Source: Amycolatopsis nivea (GTDB lineage: Bacteria; Actinomycetota; Actinomycetes; Mycobacteriales; Pseudonocardiaceae). Taken from it: a stretch of DNA of 64,000 nucleotides. Position numbers and translations under genes: made by a program. Of the stretch, positions 57,422 through 64,000 are shown piece after piece (within the stretch, counting starts at the first letter, position 1; every line of letters starts with the position of its first letter). The stretch covers positions 85,477-149,476 of the forward strand of contig NZ_SDLT01000019.1 in assembly GCF_004522235.1 (NCBI RefSeq), written 5' to 3'. The notes under the pieces are model-generated. The model did no database searches and was not told the DNA's origin. It was given only the letters and a program-made list of their open reading frames with translations.

Positions 57422-60400
57422 TCAGACAGGTTCTTCGGTCGGTGACGCGACGTCGAACAACCGTGGCTCGGCCGCTTCCGCTTCGGCCGCGCCGACAGCC
57501 GCGCGCACGGCCTGCCATAGCACGGAGTTCCCGCCGAGGCACCTGATCCCTTCCTGGTCATCAGCTTCGCCAACGGCTGCGACCGTAACCAGTCCAGCTT
57601 TGCGCAACGCAACGAACACGTCCCGCGGCAGCTCGGGCTCGGCCCACTTCGCGATCGGCACATGACCGGCAATCACGCCGAACTCGATTTGCGCCGGAAG
57701 GATGTCGGGAAGGTCGCCGAACCTCTCGCCCGGCACGACGCACTCCGCGATCTCGATGACCGCGCCTGTCACTCCCGCCGCCCGGCGCATAGCCTGGATG
57801 ACCGGGCCAGGATCATTTCGCCTTTGCTGTGGCAACGTTGCTTGGAGAGCACGTTCGATGTCAGGCAAACCGCTTCCCCGAATCCACAGAACCGACGCTA
57901 TCGCGCGTCTGGCAGCCGCGTGCGCCCGCTCGGCGGGAAGAGAGAAAAGCCGCTGGACTATCGTGGCCGGCGCGCCTGCAGCTGCCAGCCAGGCACGCAT
58001 CTCCTCAACGGCGGCCGGCCGGCCTCTGGAGGAGACCGCGAATCGGACGTCCTGAAGTTCTTCGGCGAGCTGCGCCGCGCACAACAACGCCGGCCTCTTG
58101 ACCTCGCCGGCGGGCACCTCCCGGAGCGCATCGGCGATTGCGGTCACCGATGCGGTGGAGATCCCGCTCCGAACGACTATCTCGCCCAGCCGGCTCAGCA
58201 CGAGAGCGTCCGCGCTCCGCCGGACGAAACCGCGATCGACGAGATGCGAAACCACCTGCTGCACGCGCGTCGGCGGAAACACCTCCGCTCGACCCGCCAT
58301 GCGCCCCTGGCGGTACGCAAGCGTACGGCGGAGGAAGTCCACCACCGCGTCCTCGTCGGCGTGACCGTGTTCTGCAGTCTCTGCCGCAAGCGCAGTGACC
58401 ACGAGCGTCGCGAGGTCGATCCGGGCGTCGAGAAGGACAGATCGGCCTGGCTCGGGCGAGGCTCGCACATACCGCCGGAGTTTTTCTTCGGAGTCGGCGC
58501 CGCCTTCGGTCAGGATGACCGCTCGCCCTTCGCCCGAGCCGTGCCCGGCCCGTCCCGCTCGGCCTGCCATGTTCTTGTACTCGGCCACCGAGTAGGCGAC
58601 ATCCGTCGGATGTTTCAGCTCGTTGATCAGGACGACGTCGGCGGGCAGGTTCAAGCCTTGCGCCAGCGTCGTGGTCGCGACGACTACCCGGATAGCGCTG
58701 TCCCGGCGACGAAACGAAGTTTCGATCACCCGGCGCTGCGCGTCGGACAGATCCGCGAGGTGAAACGCCACGCCACCGCTCAGGCACTGCACAAGATGAT
58801 CGTGCAAGACCCCGGCATCGCCGCGAGGCAGCGCAGCGATCTCTTCGTCCGCAGGCAGCGATGACGCCGTTCGAGCCAATCGTGCCGCCGTCGACCGCAC
58901 GCTCTCCCGGGTGCCGCGGAAGACAATCACTTGACGCCTCTCGGCCACCAACGCGGAGACAACGCTGATCAGCAGTTCCTCGCGGGACTCGGACACCGGC
59001 GGATCCAGCCACGCTGGTTCGTCCACATCGGACACGACGCCGGCAGCGACCCGGCTGCCCCGCAGTCGGCCGTCTGGCCCGAGAACTCCCTCCACGAGCG
59101 GCGTCGCCCGGTAGGTGCTCACCACCGGTGTCACGCCCAGCCAGTCGGCGAGGCCCTCCGGGTCGCCGAGCACAGCGGACAATCCGATCAGCTGCGGCGA
59201 CGTGCTCCCGCTCCGGCGTGCCCGCAACCGCGTGAAGAAGGCCTCCAGCCCGGGGCCTCGATTCGGATCGAAAAGCGCGTGGATCTCGTCGACGACCACG
59301 AGCCCGACCCGGGACAGAAGCCCCGGGTCGGCGGCCACCAGACCGGTGAACTTCTCGTAGGTCAGCACGGCGAAGTCGTACTTGCCCCGGACGAATTGTG
59401 GAAGATGGTCGCGCAGGTCCCCGGTCGCCCGGATCACGGCGACCCCGCGCGATCCGTACTGATCCCGGAACCGGTCGTATTGCTCATTGACCAGCGCCCG
59501 GGTAGGTAAAAGGAAAACTGTCCGCTTCCCCGCGTGCTTGGCGGCTATCCCGGCCATCTCGCCGACCAGCGTTTTGCCGCTTCCGGTCGGCGCGCTCACC
59601 AATGCCGATTCGCCGCGGAGGATCCCAGCGGCGTTGACGGCGGCGAGCTGCACTTCGTTGAGCATGCCGACCTGGTCCCGCCACAGCTCGATGAACGGGG
59701 CGGAGATTCCGTGCGATTCGAGCGAGGACAACGCGGGAGCAGCACGCCGCGGGGCTACTCCCCCGAGCTCCTCGTACTGCTCTCCTGGAGTGAAGACCGG
59801 CAGGTAGGCGTCACCGATCGACCCTTCGAACCCGGCATTCTGCCGGACGCCGAGGATACCGTTCCGATGTGACACCACTCCCTGCAGCACGCGGTCCACC
59901 AGCTTGAGCACCGAGACTCGGTCGCCGTCCGCGGTCCCGTGCCGGCCCAGCAACGCTTCGAGGAAATGATGCGTCAGCACGCCGTGCCCGAATTCTGCTT
60001 TTTCATAGGCACGCTCGTCCGCTCCGGACGCGGCCAGGATGACCTTTCCGCGCCCACGGACGAGATCCATCCGATCCTGGCCGCCCGAGGTCCGAGCGAC
60101 CCACTCGTCCGGGGGCAGCCGGAGCGACTTGGGCTGGTGCCCGACGGCCGTCGCGTCGGTGAGGCGCTCGTTCCACGCACCGCCGGAGAAGCAGCAGTCG
60201 AGCACCACGATCAGCAAGCGGGCCGGGATTCGGTCGACCAGCCGGGCGAACTCCGCGAGCGGCACCGCGGTCTCGGCGAGGCGTTCCCCGTCGGCATCGT
60301 GAGTGGCAAGTTCGCGCGTCGGAGTGCCGTGTCCGGAGAAGGAGACGAGCACGACGTCCGAGTCCGTCGACTCGCGTGCCAACCGTCCCATTTCTGTCCA

Positions 60401-60583
60401 CATTCTGGCCTTCGTCGCCTCGGCGTCGGTCACTAGCGTGGCACTGTCGTCACCGAAGGTGTCGCGGAACAGCGCGTACAGCACCTCCGCATCCCGGCGG
60501 GCGAAACGCAGCTCGCCGAATGCGGGGTCGCGGTAGTGGTCGAGGCCGATGAACAAGCCGCGGAAAGAGGGTGCCTCGACCAT
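57422..60583 (-). CDS. Caspase-like peptidase fused to Ski2-like SF2 helicase
   Basis: 1053 residues from ATG 60583 (AGGAGGAAACCCGG). Residues 1-260 are a C14 caspase/metacaspase domain with the dyad His85 (FSGHG) and Cys131 (LDCCFSGG). Residues 305-760 are a helicase: Q-like region NEVQLAAVNA, Walker A APTGSGKT 331-338, Ia PTRALVNEQ, II VVDEIH 431-435, III LSAVLG, V TTTLAQGLNLPADVVL, VI YKNMAGRAGRAG. The rest (780-1053) carries a winged-helix-like and helical region as in Ski2/Hel308 enzymes. It probably unwinds or senses foreign nucleic acid and triggers proteolysis. It is divergent from a nuclease operon. Confidence 0.93.
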   Translation of the reverse strand: MVEAPSFRGLFIGLDHYRDPAFGELRFARRDAEVLYALFRDTFGDDSATLVTDAEATKARMWTEMGRLARESTDSDVVLVSFSGHGTPTRELATHDADGERLAETAVPLAEFARLVDRIPARLLIVVLDCCFSGGAWNERLTDATAVGHQPKSLRLPPDEWVARTSGGQDRMDLVRGRGKVILAASGADERAYEKAEFGHGVLTHHFLEALLGRHGTADGDRVSVLKLVDRVLQGVVSHRNGILGVRQNAGFEGSIGDAYLPVFTPGEQYEELGGVAPRRAAPALSSLESHGISAPFIELWRDQVGMLNEVQLAAVNAAGILRGESALVSAPTGSGKTLVGEMAGIAAKHAGKRTVFLLPTRALVNEQYDRFRDQYGSRGVAVIRATGDLRDHLPQFVRGKYDFAVLTYEKFTGLVAADPGLLSRVGLVVVDEIHALFDPNRGPGLEAFFTRLRARRSGSTSPQLIGLSAVLGDPEGLADWLGVTPVVSTYRATPLVEGVLGPDGRLRGSRVAAGVVSDVDEPAWLDPPVSESREELLISVVSALVAERRQVIVFRGTRESVRSTAARLARTASSLPADEEIAALPRGDAGVLHDHLVQCLSGGVAFHLADLSDAQRRVIETSFRRRDSAIRVVVATTTLAQGLNLPADVVLINELKHPTDVAYSVAEYKNMAGRAGRAGHGSGEGRAVILTEGGADSEEKLRRYVRASPEPGRSVLLDARIDLATLVVTALAAETAEHGHADEDAVVDFLRRTLAYRQGRMAGRAEVFPPTRVQQVVSHLVDRGFVRRSADALVLSRLGEIVVRSGISTASVTAIADALREVPAGEVKRPALLCAAQLAEELQDVRFAVSSRGRPAAVEEMRAWLAAAGAPATIVQRLFSLPAERAHAAARRAIASVLWIRGSGLPDIERALQATLPQQRRNDPGPVIQAMRRAAGVTGAVIEIAECVVPGERFGDLPDILPAQIEFGVIAGHVPIAKWAEPELPRDVFVALRKAGLVTVAAVGEADDQEGIRCLGGNSVLWQAVRAAVGAAEAEAAEPRLFDVASPTEEPV

Positions 60584-60712
60584 CCGGGTTTCCTCCTGGC
60601 TTCCGGCCTGAAAGCATGCTGGCGATCTGCGGGCGACTCACGATAGCGTGCGGACTGACTGCGGAATCGGCGAGGCGCCCCGTCCGGTTCCAGGTCAGGG
60701 GAGGACAAGGAA

Positions 60713-62326
60713 ATGACGAGTTCGGCCGAAAATCGGGAACCCAGCAATGCTCGAACATTGGTTCGAATTCATTCATGGGAAGTTCGCGGGATCACGCACA
60801 GATGCCCGGAGCGGATCGCCAGAGGGTCGGCGCGGACCGCAGCCAGACCGTCGGCGATGTCCTCGGTGAAGACAGTGCTCGACTTCGTCGAATTCGACCA
60901 GCTTCCACTCGACGCCGCGCTGCGGAAGTGGAACCGGAGAGCCGAGCCCGCTCCGGAGCTCGCCCGCTGGACTGAGCACGCGGTGGATCAAGCGCTCGCT
61001 GCGAATGCGTCGTTGGCGGCCGAGTCGAGCACAGAAGCCGGCGTGCTGGAGCCCGTGTCCCGAGAGTGGGCGCGGCAACACCGGTTCCCGGATGGCTTGG
61101 TCTACGAGGAGACCGTGACCGGTCGGCGGTACGAGGGCGCGGGGATCCGGGAACTGCGCATCCTCCGCGCGAAGGTGCACAAGCTGCCGGACGACGAGCT
61201 CGCGCTCCGGAAAAACGAACTGGAGGTCGCCTTCGCGGCCGGTGTCCTCGCCGGTGCCAGCGAGGTTCTCGGCAACAGGTGGAACTCCCAGAAGCCGTAC
61301 ACCCTCTCGCGGTTCACCGCACCGGACCGGATCAGGATCGTGGAGATCGGCTGCGAAAACGGAGTTCTTCAACCCCTCTTCGACGGTTCCCGGGAAGAAG
61401 CACTGCATCACTACCGGCAACACGCCGCAGACGAAGTGACCGCGCTTGCCGCGGGCGGCGTCTATCGACCCGGCCGCGACTGCACCAGTTGCTCGCTCCT
61501 GGGCGACTGCCCCGCCGTGCCGGTCGTGCCCGGGATTCTGGGCGTCTCAGCGGATTCGGGGAGGACGCGCCGGCAATGGTCTGTGACCGATGGCAGAGAA
61601 CACGCAAAATGTCCTGCGCGCACTCGATTCAGCGAGCTGCGCTTTCCCCGGGACCAAGCAGCTGAGGACAATGACGAAGCCCGGCGCGGACGCGACGTGC
61701 ACAAATGGCTCGAGGAACAGCACAGTCGGGTCCCCCGGCGGAAATGCGGGGCCGCGGAGGTTCCCGACGACCCCAGGCAATGGGCAGCGGAATGGGCGGG
61801 CCCTGACGGCTTTCAAGCCCGCCTGGCGATCCAGATGATCGGCGACCACGCTGTGGTCTGCCCGCTCGCGGGACTGCCCCCTGACGCCCAGGTGCGCAGC
61901 GAGCGGACTGTAGCGGTTTCCGACCCTGAAGCCGGCGCGCTGATCGTGGCCAAAACCGATCTGCTCTACCACGACGGCATGGGCTGGACACTCCGCGAAA
62001 CGAAAACCGCCCGATCTCCGCACCAGGGCAATTTGTTCGGAAAGTACCCGCAACTGGCTTTGGCTGTCTGTCTCTCCGCGGCCGGATTCCTCACCGACGC
62101 CGGCGTGCGGCTGCGTGTCGAACTGGAAGAATTGACCGGCCGCGGTCCGGTGCTGACCGAACTCGACGTGACCGCCCCGGTCGTCCTCGCGGCTGCCCGC
62201 GCAGAGCTGGCAAAACTCGCGACGCCGATGTTCGACGGATCCGATCCGCACGCGCGCCCCGGAAATGCCTGCCGGGACTGCGGTTTCGCCCGTTGGTGCC
62301 CGTCGGCTCGCAAGCAGCTTGCATGA
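60713..62326 (+). CDS. Cas4/RecB-type PD-(D/E)XK nuclease with two Fe-S-type cysteine sets
   Basis: 537 residues; GGAGG 8 nt before ATG 60713. The C-terminal half is a RecB-family nuclease: C300 (AKCPARTRF), RGRDVHKWLEE (His330), D416 in AKTDLLY, E429-x-K431 in LRETKT, QLALAV and the CRDCGFARWC cluster (C520, C523, C529). C300 plus the CxxCx5C set is the classic [4Fe-4S] arrangement of Cas4/AddB. The N-terminal half repeats the pattern with C31 and CTSCSLLGDC (C257, C260, C266), but without an evident ExK, so it may be a degenerate duplicate. First gene of a coupled operon. Confidence 0.85.
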   Translation: MTSSAENREPSNARTLVRIHSWEVRGITHRCPERIARGSARTAARPSAMSSVKTVLDFVEFDQLPLDAALRKWNRRAEPAPELARWTEHAVDQALAANASLAAESSTEAGVLEPVSREWARQHRFPDGLVYEETVTGRRYEGAGIRELRILRAKVHKLPDDELALRKNELEVAFAAGVLAGASEVLGNRWNSQKPYTLSRFTAPDRIRIVEIGCENGVLQPLFDGSREEALHHYRQHAADEVTALAAGGVYRPGRDCTSCSLLGDCPAVPVVPGILGVSADSGRTRRQWSVTDGREHAKCPARTRFSELRFPRDQAAEDNDEARRGRDVHKWLEEQHSRVPRRKCGAAEVPDDPRQWAAEWAGPDGFQARLAIQMIGDHAVVCPLAGLPPDAQVRSERTVAVSDPEAGALIVAKTDLLYHDGMGWTLRETKTARSPHQGNLFGKYPQLALAVCLSAAGFLTDAGVRLRVELEELTGRGPVLTELDVTAPVVLAAARAELAKLATPMFDGSDPHARPGNACRDCGFARWCPSARKQLA

Positions 62327-63480
62327 ACGGCACGACGCACGACCACCAGTTCGACCCCTTGCCGCCTTGGCGCGCAGTCGTCGCTGCCGCGGTGCGTGCG
62401 GCTTACGCTTGGTCGAAGCGGCACGAACAGCCTGGGGCAATGCGCGAGGCTGCGAGGATGACCGGCGTGTTGATGGCCGCGCACGGGCCAGGAAGAGGCC
62501 CCTCGACTCCCTCGGAACTCGCCAAGGCTCTGCACCGTCGCCTCGGCGACCTCCCCTTTCTCCAGGATTGCCCGGAAGCAGAAGCAGCCGAGATGATTCT
62601 GCTGGAGAACGGCCAACTCACCGCAGCCGTCTACGATCTGGCCTGCGAGTACTCGGCACCGCTCGGAGAAACGATCGGGCGGGCCGCGTGGTTGCCGACC
62701 TGGACTCGGATGAGGGCCGACCAGATTCGGCAGGAAGCTTATGCGGCGATGACTGCGACCGGACGGCAGGAAGACTATGTGGCTTCCCGGAAGTTTCTCA
62801 TCGAACATCCGGCCGGGCAGTTTGACGCACTGCGGGAGCAGCTGAGCAGCGAAGGCGCGAAGCTCGCTCCGTACGGATACGAAAAAATTCCGGAAGACCA
62901 GCTGCACCGGGACCGAAACAGCGAGGCGTGGTGGTTCCCCTGCCCGGTGTGCCGATGGCCGATGGCCGTTGCCGCCGACCGCGTGCGATGCCGGTACCGG
63001 CCGCATTCCGCGTCGTACCGGATCAGGCGGAAGCCTGTCGGCACCAGGCCTGTGCTCGATCGCATCGACACCGGCCCTCGCATTGCGACTCCGAAGGCCG
63101 CGCCCGCGGCTGGCGCCCGTTGCGTCAACGCCGGAGTCTGGCGCTTCGTAGTGGTTCCAGGGGCGGCAGAACTGCGTCTGTACCGAGTACTCGACAAACC
63201 AGGGATCGACGTGGAGCTGTGGCCGGAAGCCGACAGCTACGACCTTCACGTCAAGGTCGGCGAGCACGAGTACCGGGCGGATCTCAAGGAGTACCAATCG
63301 ATCGGGCGGCTTGTCGATCATCTCGCGGCGACCCGCCCCACCGCCGAGGTCGTGCTTCCGGTCACCCACGAGCACCAGCTGAGCGCTCTGGAGAGAGCCG
63401 TGCTGCCCGGCGTGCGCGTCACCACCGAGACGAGATTTCGAACCAGGATCCTCAATCTCCGCAGGAGGGCGAACGGGTGA
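62323..63480 (+). CDS. Zinc-finger plus restriction-endonuclease-like protein (pPIWI-RE-associated nuclease-like)
   Basis: 385 residues from ATG 62323, in an ATGA overlap with the nuclease gene. Residues 1-190 are helical. A zinc-finger-like element follows with C207, C210 (WFPCPVCRWPM), C223 and H228. The C-terminal domain (270-385) has the restriction-endonuclease pattern: YDLHV (Asp307), then YRADLKEY (D320-x-K322) and VVLPVTHEHQLSAL. This resembles the REase subunit of pPIWI-RE modules in my memory of that family, but the identification is not firm. It may cut nucleic acid together with the following, unseen gene products. Confidence 0.6.
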   Translation: MNGTTHDHQFDPLPPWRAVVAAAVRAAYAWSKRHEQPGAMREAARMTGVLMAAHGPGRGPSTPSELAKALHRRLGDLPFLQDCPEAEAAEMILLENGQLTAAVYDLACEYSAPLGETIGRAAWLPTWTRMRADQIRQEAYAAMTATGRQEDYVASRKFLIEHPAGQFDALREQLSSEGAKLAPYGYEKIPEDQLHRDRNSEAWWFPCPVCRWPMAVAADRVRCRYRPHSASYRIRRKPVGTRPVLDRIDTGPRIATPKAAPAAGARCVNAGVWRFVVVPGAAELRLYRVLDKPGIDVELWPEADSYDLHVKVGEHEYRADLKEYQSIGRLVDHLAATRPTAEVVLPVTHEHQLSALERAVLPGVRVTTETRFRTRILNLRRRANG

Positions 63481-64000
63481 CTGAGCGAGGCGCTCCGGGG
63501 CAGGCCCGCGTAGGGCCGCACTTGTTCAAGGCCGCAGTCGGGCTCGCCGCCAGGCTGTTTCCTCATGAAACCGGCGACGGCGCAGCGGCAGCCGCGCGCG
63601 CCGACATCCTGTATTTGCTCGACGGCCACATCACCGCTTGGGCAGGCTGGGACCATCTCGACGACTCAGACCGGCTCCGCATCGCCAGGCTGCTCAAGCG
63701 ACGCACCAACGACTACGCCAACGCACACCGGGCGGGAGAGTCGCTCGACCGCATGCTCGCTGCCGGAGAGATCAGCGGTTGCAAACGCGGCGACGACGGG
63801 ATCGTCCTCCTCGACCCCGGCATGCCTCTGGCCGCATTCGTCGACGATGCTCTCGGCGAGCTCGACAAGCTCTTCGCAGCGCGGCCCCGCAGCCTTCGTC
63901 CGGCACCGCCTGGCCACTACACCTCGACGGTGCGCGTGCCCCTCTCGGCTTCCCGGGACAGGTACACCAATTTCCGTTTCGACCTGTTGCCGCACCACCG
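63477..64000 (+). CDS. Third gene of the nuclease operon, 3' end outside window
   Basis: About 174 residues are visible from GTG 63477, overlapping the previous stop by 4 bp (GTGA). Residues 10-110 are helical (LFKAAVGLAARLF, RADILYLLDGHITAWAGWDHL, RIARLLKRRTNDYANAHRAGESLDRMLAAGEI). A less ordered segment leads to STVRVPLSASRDRYTNFRFDLLPHH. No family is recognised. If the operon is a pPIWI-RE-type module, this could be the helicase's N-terminal region or a further subunit; only the downstream sequence would tell. Confidence 0.75.
   Translation, partial: MTERGAPGQARVGPHLFKAAVGLAARLFPHETGDGAAAAARADILYLLDGHITAWAGWDHLDDSDRLRIARLLKRRTNDYANAHRAGESLDRMLAAGEISGCKRGDDGIVLLDPGMPLAAFVDDALGELDKLFAARPRSLRPAPPGHYTSTVRVPLSASRDRYTNFRFDLLPHH

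Noticed and set aside
1..64000. tRNA, rRNA, insertion sequences or attachment sites
   Set aside because: No cloverleaf with GGTTCGAATCC-type arm, no transposase or integrase motifs, and no flanking direct repeats were seen on reading both strands; short or divergent ones could still be missed.

Overview
The window is very GC-rich, with strong third-position GC bias, dense genes, many GTG starts, 4-bp ATGA/GTGA stop-start overlaps and GGAGG-type ribosome sites. Eukaryotic-type Ser/Thr kinases, a VanX-type dipeptidase, a rifampicin-monooxygenase-like protein and SigB/SigF-type promoters all point to a filamentous actinomycete. A Pseudonocardiaceae (Amycolatopsis-like) host is my best inference, not a demonstrated fact. 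No tRNA, rRNA, transposase or CRISPR array was seen.

Left part (1-26.6 kb) is ordinary chromosomal and accessory content. It holds a partial serine beta-lactamase-like hydrolase, an MFS exporter with its own palindromic operator, a rifampicin-monooxygenase homologue, and a nine-copy 49-bp non-coding tandem repeat. These are followed by a winged-helix regulator, two receptor-like Ser/Thr kinases, an amidohydrolase/LysR divergent pair, an APH-fold kinase, an amino-acid permease with a repetitive N-terminal tail, VanX, an MBL hydrolase, an amidohydrolase, a GNAT protein, an ABC exporter/two-component operon, and a CDF metal exporter with its divergent ArsR repressor and a perfect operator.

Middle part (26.7-57.2 kb) looks like one stress regulon. 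At least fourteen promoter-like sites of the form GTTN (or GATT) - 14 to 16 bp - GGGTA(C/T/A/G) lie directly upstream of its transcription units, several as back-to-back divergent pairs. They serve small stress-type proteins (DUF2267, DUF5709, DUF4383, DUF2188, hemerythrin), redox enzymes (aldehyde dehydrogenase, molybdopterin oxidoreductase, SDRs, flavodoxin-like reductase), hydrolases and a large glycan gene set. The glycan set has phosphoheptose isomerase, HldE, a GT2-GmhB fusion, two GT9 heptosyltransferase-like enzymes, UDP-glucose dehydrogenase, UDP-glucuronate decarboxylase, a carbamoyltransferase, a pyruvyltransferase-like protein, two further GT2 and two GT4 enzymes. Together they could build a carbamoylated, possibly pyruvylated heptose/xylose-containing glycan under general-stress control. 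Three related long palindromes (26622, 35559, 46488), each between convergent genes, look like a family of bidirectional terminators or a dispersed palindromic repeat.

Right part (57.4-64.0 kb) looks like the start of a defence or genome-conflict island. A 1053-residue protein joins a caspase-like peptidase to a Ski2-like helicase. It faces a translationally coupled operon of a Cas4/RecB-type nuclease with two Fe-S-type cysteine sets, a zinc-finger plus restriction-endonuclease-like protein resembling the nuclease subunit of pPIWI-RE modules, and a third gene cut by the window edge. This is the best candidate for an undescribed system here.
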